From NCBI GenBank assembly GCA_964358485.1, contig CAYHPY010000108.1, positions 1-11,886 of the forward strand: DNA of 11,886 bases. The letters run 5' to 3'. A program made the position numbers and the translations under genes. Under the pieces are notes generated by a model. The model saw only the letters and a program-made list of their open reading frames with translations. It was not told where the DNA came from and did no database searches. Position 1 is the stretch's first letter. Every line of letters starts with the position of its first letter. This document shows, one piece after another, positions 6,488 through 11,886 of this stretch. The DNA comes from CAYHPY01 sp964358485 (GTDB lineage: Bacteria > Elusimicrobiota > Elusimicrobia > UBA1565 > UBA9628).

Positions 6488-6925
6488 ATGGCGAAAAAGC
6501 TTTCCGCGCGCTTGGGCTCCGAACGGGGCTTCACCCTTATCGAGCTTCTGGTCGTCGTGCTGATCATCGGCATTCTGTCGGCGATCGCCGTTCCCCAGTA
6601 CTTTAAGGTCGTGGAAAAGGGGAAATCCGCCGAGGCCTTCCAATGGCTGAGCGGCCTGAAAGGCGCGCAGGAGCGCTATTTGGCCAAGAACGGCAACTAC
6701 GCCACCGACACCGCGGCCACCACCCTGGACGTGAACCTCGGGGGCCTGAGCAAATACACGGGCAGCGCCATCACGGCGACCACGACTCCTTCCTGGACCA
6801 TCACCTTGACCCGCAAGGCGCCGGTTCCCGCCGTCTACGGGAGCTATGTCATCACCTACGTGGCGCCCCCGGGCACCTACACCTGTAGCAACACCGACTG
6901 CTCGGCGGATCTTCTGCCGCAGTAA
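6488..6925 (+). CDS. Type IV pilin, likely major subunit (PilA-like)
   Basis: A 145-residue prepilin. Leader MAKKLSARLGSERG (14 residues, basic), then mature FTLIELLVVVLIIGILSAIAVPQYF with Glu19 at +5. A helix with EKGKSAEAFQWLSGLKGAQERYLAKNG follows, then a compact beta-rich head. A C-terminal cysteine pair (133, 138; CSNTDC) could close a small disulfide loop like the D-region of type IVa pilins. An upstream in-frame ATG exists at 6407, but the 6488 start has GGGAGG nine bases before it and gives a normal leader. It is monocistronic, ends in a strong terminator and has its own promoter region, as expected for an abundantly made major pilin. The two-component genes diverge from it. Major-subunit status is inferred; it could also be a pseudopilin. 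Confidence 0.9.
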   Translation: MAKKLSARLGSERGFTLIELLVVVLIIGILSAIAVPQYFKVVEKGKSAEAFQWLSGLKGAQERYLAKNGNYATDTAATTLDVNLGGLSKYTGSAITATTTPSWTITLTRKAPVPAVYGSYVITYVAPPGTYTCSNTDCSADLLPQ

Positions 6926-6941
6926 GTTTTTAGGGGGTGAC

Positions 6942-7943
6942 CTAGGCGACGGCCCCGCTCAGGGGCCGTTCGTCTTTTTTAGGGGGCTCGGCGGAGGAAA
7001 GGCCGCGTTGTTGGAAGGTGTAAAGCATGAGGCCCCCGGCCGCCCAGACCAGTTCCCGCAGGTGCCGCACGGCCCCGAAGGCAAATCCCGCCCCGGCCCC
7101 GAGGCCCAGGCCCGCGAAGATGGCGGTTTTTCCGGCCTCCTGGGTGCCGATCTTAGCCGGAACCATGAAGGTCATGCCGTCGATCATCGTGGAGAGGACC
7201 TCCACTCCCGTCGCCAGGAGCAACCCGAGCGGCACCCCGAGGAAATGGCAGACCAGCAGGACCTCCACGATGCCCCAGGCGTAGCCCAGGATGAAGAAGG
7301 CGATGGAAAGCGCGAATCGCCCGGGATGATCCCGGAAAAAGTCCGCGATCTGCCCTTGGATCGCGAGGAGGCTCCAAGGGCCGGCGGCGGCCTTTTGCCC
7401 GGCCGATTTTCGCGAGAAATACCAGCCGAAGGCGCAGACTCCGGCGCAGGCCAGGATCAGGGCGCCCGTCAGAAGCGGAATCCATTTTCGGGCGCTTTCC
7501 ACCATGGTCAGTCCATGTTGAAGCAGAAGCGCCAGTCCGAGGAGGATGAATCCCACTTGGGCGAGGGCTTGGGTGAATTTGGCCACGACGACGCTCGCGA
7601 TTTTGGCTTCCTCGGAAACTTCGCCGCCCAGCATTCCCGGGCGGACGACCTCCCCGGCGATGGTCCCGCTGGGGGTCAGGTAGTTCACCCCGTCCCCCGC
7701 GATCCGGGCCACGTAGATTTTTCCCAAAGACACCCGATCGGCGTCCTTGGCGGAGAAGGCGAACTTCCAGCCCCAGGCGTTGAAGACATGGTCGACTCCG
7801 TGCCCGGGGATGATGAGCAGCCAACCCCAGCCGATCCGGCGCAGGAGCTCCCAGACCCGGGCCGGCTCCAGTTTCCACAGCAAGAGACCTAAAGTGGCCA
7901 CCCCGGCCGCCAGAATCAGGCCCCGAAAAAGCCGGGATTTCAC
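6942..7943 (-). CDS. hpnL: HpnL-like integral membrane protein (lysylphosphatidylglycerol synthase TM / AglD family)
   Basis: A 333-residue polytopic protein. Hydrophobic segments lie at about 7-24, 37-50, 115-140, 155-174, 208-233, 236-255 and 275-292. Family motifs include the DHVFNAWGWKFAF block near 51, GDGVNYLTPSGTIAGEVVRP around 83-102, and VPAKIGTQEAG at 261-271, which matches the conserved P-(G/A)-x-x-G-x-x-E of UPF0104/LPG-synthase TM proteins. No soluble catalytic domain is fused. It starts at GTG 7943, overlapping the hpnI TGA (GTGA); longer in-frame starts would run deep into hpnI. HpnL is often clustered with hopanoid genes but its activity is not established; lipid transfer or translocation is speculation. 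The last codons coincide with the convergent pilin terminator. The name rests on family resemblance plus operon context. Confidence 0.8.
   Translation of the reverse strand: MKSRLFRGLILAAGVATLGLLLWKLEPARVWELLRRIGWGWLLIIPGHGVDHVFNAWGWKFAFSAKDADRVSLGKIYVARIAGDGVNYLTPSGTIAGEVVRPGMLGGEVSEEAKIASVVVAKFTQALAQVGFILLGLALLLQHGLTMVESARKWIPLLTGALILACAGVCAFGWYFSRKSAGQKAAAGPWSLLAIQGQIADFFRDHPGRFALSIAFFILGYAWGIVEVLLVCHFLGVPLGLLLATGVEVLSTMIDGMTFMVPAKIGTQEAGKTAIFAGLGLGAGAGFAFGAVRHLRELVWAAGGLMLYTFQQRGLSSAEPPKKDERPLSGAVA
6949..6980 (+). terminator. Intrinsic terminator of the pilin gene
   Basis: ACGGCCCC (6949-6956) and GGGGCCGT (6962-6969) form a perfect 8-bp stem with a GCTCA loop, followed by a six-base T-run at 6975-6980. 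It lies 24 bases after the pilin TAA. The whole element falls inside the 3' coding end of the convergent hpnL gene. The minus strand has no T-run after the stem, so it should work in one direction only. Confidence 0.85.
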
Positions 7944-9109
7944 GCCGCGGGAACCTCGAGGGAGGGGCGGATGGGGGTCAATTTTCCGTTGGCCTGGATC
8001 GAATAGACCACGCCTCTCCAAAGAACGCGGTTGGAGCCAAATCCCAGGATCCAGGAGGCGAAAGCGACCCAGTCGCTGACCGGCAGAAGCGCCAGCGACA
8101 ACAATTCGGCGCGCCCTCCGACCTGCCGCGCCACCAGGGCCACGGCCGCGGCCCGGACCGCCCACACCGCGGCGAAGGCCCATAGGATGAGGCGGCTCGG
8201 AGCCCAAAGGGCCGCCAAAGTCAGCAGGCTGAGGGAATGCAGGAGGAATAGGCCGAAGTAACCGGCTGGTTGGCAGAGGCGGATGACCCGGGATTCCCGG
8301 ATCTGGTGGCGCAGGTGCGCCCCGAAGTCCCGGCTGCCCGGCAGGGTCTCCACGACCGCCTCGGAAAATTCGACGAGAAAGCCTTCCTTGCGGACCGCCT
8401 CGCCGAGGTTGTAATCATCGGCGATGTGGTCGGCCAAATTGGCGAAGCCTCCGGTCCGGTCGAAGACGTCCTTGCGAACCAGGACCGCCGCCCCCATGGT
8501 AAAGCGCATGCCGAAGGCCCCGGCCGTCAGGGCCTGGGGAAGATATTGGGCATTGATGGCCAAAGCCTCTAGAGTCGCGATCAGGCCGCCCGTGGCGGGC
8601 GTGCGGTAGAAGGCCGAGGCCAAACCGACCCGGGGATCGTCGAAAGCCCGGGCCGTCCGGGCCAGGAAATCCGGGGCCACCCGGACGTCGGAGTCGGAGA
8701 TGAGGATCAGGCCGTGCTTGACCAGGGGGTAGGCGTTGGCCAGGTTGTTGATCTTGGGGTTGCAGCCGATCCTGCGGCCGGAGACGACCACGGAGACGTC
8801 CCGGGACGGCCGCTCGGCCCGGAGTCTTTCGGCCACCGGCAAGGCTGGGTCCTGCTCGCTGTCGAGGCAGAAGATCACCTGGGTCAGGGGATATTCCTGA
8901 TCCAGGAAGCTCGTCAAGTTCCCGTAGAGGTCCGAATCCTTCCCCTTGAGGGGTTTAAGAATGGTGACCGGAGGGAGAGCGCGCGCCGCTTTCCCGCGCG
9001 GCGGGCGGCGGCGGCCGAACAGAACCCAGGCCGCCCCGACGGCGACCGTAAAAAAGGCCGATGAGAAGGCCCCCGAGAACAGGGCCGTCCAGGCGAGGGC
9101 TTGGACCAT
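7940..9109 (-). CDS. hpnI: HpnI-type glycosyltransferase (GT21, ceramide glucosyltransferase-like)
   Basis: A 389-residue membrane-anchored GT-A glycosyltransferase. HpnI transfers N-acetylglucosamine to bacteriohopanetetrol. An N-terminal membrane helix (about 7-31) is followed by the catalytic domain: VTILKPLKG (48-56), CLDSEQD (Asp83), the DxD-like ISDSDVRV (139-141), and ADDYNLGE (Asp231/232). C-terminal hydrophobic segments lie at about 283-301, 305-328 and 336-358. The acceptor-side motif, usually (Q/R)xxRW in this superfamily, reads HQIRESRVIR at 268-277, with the Trp missing. The ATG overlaps the hpnJ stop (TGATG); an in-frame TTG one codon earlier is a less likely start. There is no close Shine-Dalgarno, so coupling to hpnJ is likely. 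Length and motif order fit HpnI well. Confidence 0.9.
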   Translation of the reverse strand: MVQALAWTALFSGAFSSAFFTVAVGAAWVLFGRRRPPRGKAARALPPVTILKPLKGKDSDLYGNLTSFLDQEYPLTQVIFCLDSEQDPALPVAERLRAERPSRDVSVVVSGRRIGCNPKINNLANAYPLVKHGLILISDSDVRVAPDFLARTARAFDDPRVGLASAFYRTPATGGLIATLEALAINAQYLPQALTAGAFGMRFTMGAAVLVRKDVFDRTGGFANLADHIADDYNLGEAVRKEGFLVEFSEAVVETLPGSRDFGAHLRHQIRESRVIRLCQPAGYFGLFLLHSLSLLTLAALWAPSRLILWAFAAVWAVRAAAVALVARQVGGRAELLSLALLPVSDWVAFASWILGFGSNRVLWRGVVYSIQANGKLTPIRPSLEVPAA

Positions 9110-10596
9110 CAACGGCCGACGAGTTCCTCGTCCGCCTTGGGCGCCAAACTGCCGAGTTTGCTCGCGGAGGCGGTTTGGTCGGACTCCCGGCCCCGGAGGT
9201 AGTTGATGAACTCCTTGCCCTCGCGCAGGCGGCGGCGGCGCTCGACGGGGTCCTTGGCCATGCTTTTGAGCATGCGCAGGATCGGCGAGGGTCGGGCGTA
9301 GAACTTCGTGTAGAACCGCTTGACGGCGGCCGCGATCTCCTCAGAGGTCAGGCCCGGAAAAGAGAGGGTGCAGGACTGGGTCCCGTCGTTGCGGACCATG
9401 GCCTTGGGGTCGTACCACTTGTTGGTCATGGCTTGGCGGTACAATTCGGTCCCGGGGTACGGGGCCGCCAGGGAGACCTGCATGGTCTCGACGTCCAAAT
9501 CGCAGGCAAAGCGAATGGACTCCTCGATGGTCTCCTTGGTCTCGCCGGGCAGGCCGAGAATGAAGGTGCCGTGGATCACGATGCCCAATTTGCGGCAGTT
9601 CTTGGTGAATTCGCGGGCGATGTCCAGGCGGATGCCCTTTTTGATGTTGTTGAGAATCTGCTGATTTCCGGACTCGTAGCCGACCAGCAGAAGGCGAAGG
9701 CCGTTCTCCTTAAAAATCTTCAGATAATCGTAGGGAACGTTGGCCCGCGAGTTGCAGGACCAGGTCACCCCGAGCTTGCCCAGCCCGCGGGCGATCTCCG
9801 CGGCGCGGGGGAGATCGGCGGTGAAGGTGTCGTCGTCGAAAAAGAATTCCTTGACCTGGGGGAAGAGCTCCTTGGCCCGGGCCATTTCCGCCACGACGCT
9901 GGCCGCGCTCCGGGTGCGGTAGACATGCCCGCCGACGGTCTGGGGCCAGAGGCAGAAGGTGCAGCGCGCGGGGCATCCCCGGCCGGTGTAGAGAGAAACG
10001 TAGGGATGCTTGAGGTAGCCGATGTAGTAGTTCTCGATCTTGAGGTCCCGCTTGTAGACGTCCACGACGCTGGGCAGGGAGTCCATGGCCCCGATCAACG
10101 CCCGGTCCTGGTTGTGGCGGACCTGGTCGCCGTCGCGCCAACTGATGCCGTGGACCGCCTCGTAGGGTCGGCCCTGGGCGATCTCCAAAAGGGTGTAATC
10201 GAACTCTTCCCGGGCCACGAAGTCCAAAACCGGGGCCGCGGCCAAGCTCTCCTCGGGCAGGACCGCGACATGGGCCCCGACGAACCCGATCTTCATGTCG
10301 GGGTAGAGATTTTTGAGGTGTTGGGCCACCTTGACGTCGTTGTCGAAGGAGGGGGTGGAGGTGTGGAAGATGCAGAGCTCGAAGCCCTTGGCCATCTGGG
10401 AGACTTGGTCCAGATTCAGGTCGTCGGCGGGGGCGTCGATGAGCTTGGAGTTGGGAATCATCGCGGCCGGCTGGGCCAGCCAGGTCGGAAACCAAAAGGA
10501 GCGGACTTCCCGCCGGGCCTGGTAGCGGGCCCCGGCGCCTCCGTCGAAGCCGGAGTAGGAAGGGGGGTTGAGGAAAAGAGTCCGCATGGTCGACAT
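9109..10596 (-). CDS. hpnJ: HpnJ-type radical SAM protein (B12-binding-domain class)
   Basis: A 495-residue radical SAM enzyme. HpnJ acts last in bacteriohopanetetrol cyclitol ether synthesis, converting the glucosaminyl group to the five-membered cyclitol. The N-terminus MRTLFLNPPSYSGFDGGAG is typical of HpnJ. Residues up to about 195 occupy the place of the cobalamin-binding Rossmann domain, but no DxHxxG cobalamin motif is visible. The 4Fe-4S motif is GCPARCTFC, with Cys208, Cys212 and Cys215 (CxxxCxxC). FFFDDDTFT, LLLVGYESGNQQIL and GTFILGLPGET are standard radical SAM barrel blocks. The ATG at 10596 has AAGGAG (10607-10602) five bases upstream, better than the ATG three codons inside. 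It heads hpnJ-hpnI-hpnL. The C-terminal 40 residues are charged and probably variable. Confidence 0.93.
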   Translation of the reverse strand: MSTMRTLFLNPPSYSGFDGGAGARYQARREVRSFWFPTWLAQPAAMIPNSKLIDAPADDLNLDQVSQMAKGFELCIFHTSTPSFDNDVKVAQHLKNLYPDMKIGFVGAHVAVLPEESLAAAPVLDFVAREEFDYTLLEIAQGRPYEAVHGISWRDGDQVRHNQDRALIGAMDSLPSVVDVYKRDLKIENYYIGYLKHPYVSLYTGRGCPARCTFCLWPQTVGGHVYRTRSAASVVAEMARAKELFPQVKEFFFDDDTFTADLPRAAEIARGLGKLGVTWSCNSRANVPYDYLKIFKENGLRLLLVGYESGNQQILNNIKKGIRLDIAREFTKNCRKLGIVIHGTFILGLPGETKETIEESIRFACDLDVETMQVSLAAPYPGTELYRQAMTNKWYDPKAMVRNDGTQSCTLSFPGLTSEEIAAAVKRFYTKFYARPSPILRMLKSMAKDPVERRRRLREGKEFINYLRGRESDQTASASKLGSLAPKADEELVGR

Positions 10597-10641
10597 TGAT
10601 TCTCCTTGCTTTTTAAGGGCGATTTTGCGACTACTTGACCT

Positions 10642-10670
10642 ATTTTATCAAATATCCGCCTGGCGAACAA
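10642..10670 (-). promoter_or_regulatory. Predicted promoter of the hpnJIL operon
   Basis: Read on the minus strand: -35 TTGTTC (10670-10665, three of six), 17-base spacer, -10 TAAAAT (10647-10642, five of six), with an extended -10 TGA directly upstream (10650-10648). Transcription would start near 10635, giving a leader of about 39 bases that contains the AAGGAG ribosome-binding site of hpnJ. Confidence 0.55.
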
Positions 10671-10683
10671 CCGGTATTTCGTT

Positions 10684-10689
10684 TATACT
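10684..10689 (+). promoter_or_regulatory. Possible -10 element for the metallopeptidase gene
   Basis: TATACT matches TATAAT at five of six positions. No convincing -35 lies 16-18 bases upstream. The predicted start point is about 10696, one or two bases before the ATG at 10698, and no Shine-Dalgarno is seen, so the message could be leaderless. The element overlaps the region upstream of the hpnJ promoter, making expression of the two divergent genes potentially linked. Confidence 0.35.
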
Positions 10690-10697
10690 TGTTCCCG

Positions 10698-11582
10698 ATG
10701 CGGTTATTTTGGACCTTGGCCGCGCTGATTTGGGCTTGCGGCACGGCCGGGGCGACCCAATGGCGGGAAACCGTCTCCCCTCATTTCGTGATCGCCCATG
10801 AGTCCCCTTGGACCCCTCCGGGGTTCGTCATCGCCCTCGAAAAACTCCACAACCGACTGCGCATGGACCTTTCGATGTTCTCCCCCTGGATGGCCAAGGA
10901 ACGCCTTCGGCTCTATCTTTACAAGGAACGGGCGACCTACCTCAAGGGGGAATTCGAGCCCCCGTCCTGGTCCAACGGGATCGCCATGTACGACAAAAAG
11001 GCGGTCGCCGTCCATGACCAGCCGGAGGCCGCCAAGCTCCTCCAGATCATCGCCCACGAGACCACCCATCTTCTTTTCGAGGGTTTCTGGAAGGAGGCCG
11101 GCAAACAGCCCCCCTCCTGGCTCAACGAGGGCCTGGCCATGATGGAGGAGTCCGAATCGGTCGGAAAGCCCGAGAAATCCGATTGGTACCAGGCCATGGC
11201 CTACCAGCCCCGCAAATCCCTCCTCCCCCTGGAGAAGTTCTTCGCCATCAATCCGACCACCGACATCAAGGACGACCAGGAGAAAGTCACGGCCTGGTAC
11301 GTCCAGGCCTACTCCCTCGTCTACTTTCTCTACCGCCGCCACTCGCGCCTGCAATTCAAGACTTTTTGCGGGCATCTGCGGGACGGCCGGCCGCTGAAGG
11401 AAAGCCTCTGGCTGAGCTACCGCTTCGCGACTTTGGCCAAGCTCGAAAGCGCCTGGCGGGAATGGCTGGACTCCCCCGAACATAAGAAGCGCGTCGAGGC
11501 CCTGGCCCAGACGGGCGCCCGCGCCAAGGTGGTCCCCAGCGCCATTCCGATCATGGACGGGTTCCGGTCGTTGAGGGAGTAA
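10698..11582 (+). CDS. Secreted gluzincin-type zinc metallopeptidase (peptidase MA-like)
   Basis: A 294-residue protein. Residues 1-19 form a signal peptide (MRLFWTLAALIWACGTAGA) with an AxA cleavage site before Thr20; IWAC is a poor lipobox, so a lipoprotein is less likely. The zinc site is HETTH at 120-124, and a third ligand is likely Glu144 in WLNEGLA, 20 residues later, the arrangement of Peptidase_MA-like gluzincins. Helical C-terminal sequence (EKVTAWYVQAYSLVYFLYRR, about 215-234) matches the usual region after the catalytic Glu. An in-frame TTG at 10635 would add 21 residues and bury the signal peptide, so ATG 10698 is preferred. The substrate is unknown. It diverges from hpnJ, but nothing in the protein links it to hopanoids. 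It ends 11 bases before the convergent uvrA. Confidence 0.85.
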   Translation: MRLFWTLAALIWACGTAGATQWRETVSPHFVIAHESPWTPPGFVIALEKLHNRLRMDLSMFSPWMAKERLRLYLYKERATYLKGEFEPPSWSNGIAMYDKKAVAVHDQPEAAKLLQIIAHETTHLLFEGFWKEAGKQPPSWLNEGLAMMEESESVGKPEKSDWYQAMAYQPRKSLLPLEKFFAINPTTDIKDDQEKVTAWYVQAYSLVYFLYRRHSRLQFKTFCGHLRDGRPLKESLWLSYRFATLAKLESAWREWLDSPEHKKRVEALAQTGARAKVVPSAIPIMDGFRSLRE

Positions 11583-11593
11583 CCCGGCGGCCC

Positions 11594-11886
11594 CTAAAGA
11601 TACTTGCCGGTATGCGACGCCGGATTCTTTGCGATTTCCTCCGGCCGTCCGGCCGCCACCAGATTGCCGCCCCCATCGCCGCCTTCGGGCCCCAGATCCA
11701 CGATCCAGTCGGCGGTGCGGATGACGTCCAGGTTGTGCTCGATGACGAGCACGGTGTTGCCGCCGGAGACCAGGCGGTGGAGCACTTCCAAAAGCTTGGC
11801 CACGTCGGCGAAATGCAGGCCGGTCGTGGGCTCGTCCAGAATGTAAAGGGTCCGCCCGGTGGAGCGGCGGCAGAGCTCGCCGGCCA
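11594..11886 (-). CDS. uvrA: Excinuclease ABC subunit UvrA, C-terminal fragment (runs off the right edge)
   Basis: The last 97 residues of UvrA, the damage-recognition ATPase of nucleotide excision repair. The frame enters from beyond the window and ends at a TAG (11596-11594). Visible blocks of the second ABC ATPase are STGRTLYILDEPTTGLHF (Walker B and D-loop), NTVLVIEHNLDVIRTADW (switch His in IEHN) and the diagnostic LGPEGGDGGG near the C-terminus, ending SHTGKYL. The remaining 850 or so residues lie outside. It is convergent with the metallopeptidase gene, with no terminator-like hairpin in the 11 bases between them. Confidence 0.97.
   Translation of the reverse strand, partial: AGELCRRSTGRTLYILDEPTTGLHFADVAKLLEVLHRLVSGGNTVLVIEHNLDVIRTADWIVDLGPEGGDGGGNLVAAGRPEEIAKNPASHTGKYL

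Noticed and set aside
6846..7892. 348-codon open frame on the plus strand
   Set aside because: Antisense to hpnL and crosses the pilin terminator; no family features, and biased composition.
7944..8207. N-terminal extension of the hpnL frame up to 8207
   Set aside because: It would overlap hpnI by over 260 bases and encodes Gly/Arg/Pro-rich shadow sequence; the GTG at 7943 overlapping the hpnI stop gives a normal HpnL start.
9061..10599. 512-codon open frame on the plus strand
   Set aside because: It is antisense to hpnJ. The protein is rich in Gly, Val, Asp and Leu with no recognisable fold, as expected for the complement of GC-rich coding DNA, while the minus-strand frame has clear radical SAM motifs.
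1..11886. CRISPR arrays, tRNA or rRNA genes, insertion sequences
   Set aside because: No regularly spaced repeats, tRNA-like cloverleaf ends, transposase genes or terminal inverted repeats were seen; the window is almost completely filled by protein-coding genes.

Overview
This is a GC-rich bacterial window with dense, mostly overlapping genes and ordinary Shine-Dalgarno sites. It comes from a diderm: there is type IV pilus machinery, a periplasmic-type signal peptide and a hopanoid-modification set. The pilin N-termini (GFTLIEL-VVVLIIGILSAIA-PQY) and short Cys-containing pilins would suit Elusimicrobiota or another deep diderm lineage. That is an impression from sequence style, not a demonstrated placement.

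Layout. (1) 1-85 holds what may be the last codons of an unidentified gene. A roughly 300-base leader follows, with a strong inverted repeat and a good extended -10 promoter. (2) 389-4489, plus strand, is one tightly packed transcription unit. It encodes a PilC/GspF platform protein, a type IVa-like pilin, three minor-pilin-like proteins (the last resembling PilX/GspK, without Glu at +5), and an HpnK-type deacetylase whose GTG start overlaps the stop of the last pilin gene. (3) 6378-4464, minus strand, encodes an OmpR-family response regulator and a membrane histidine kinase with an atypical H-box. The kinase gene overlaps hpnK tail to tail. (4) 6488-6925, plus strand, encodes a stand-alone pilin, divergent from the two-component pair and followed by a clear intrinsic terminator. 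(5) 10596-6942, minus strand, is an hpnJ-hpnI-hpnL operon with overlapping stops and starts. (6) 10698-11582, plus strand, encodes a secreted gluzincin-type metallopeptidase, divergent from hpnJ. (7) The right edge carries the 3' end of uvrA on the minus strand.

How the genes work together. Two themes interleave: pilus biogenesis (platform, pilins, probable regulator) and hopanoid head-group tailoring. HpnI (GlcNAc transfer to bacteriohopanetetrol), HpnK (N-deacetylation) and HpnJ (radical SAM conversion of the glucosaminyl group to the cyclitol ether) are together the known late steps to BHT-cyclitol ether. HpnL is a membrane protein of unproven role that often travels with them. No squalene-hopene cyclase, HpnH or HpnG lies here, so the scaffold must come from elsewhere in the genome. 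The unusual point is that hpnK sits at the end of a pilin operon while hpnJIL is about 2.5 kb further right on the other strand, separated by the two-component genes and a pilin gene.
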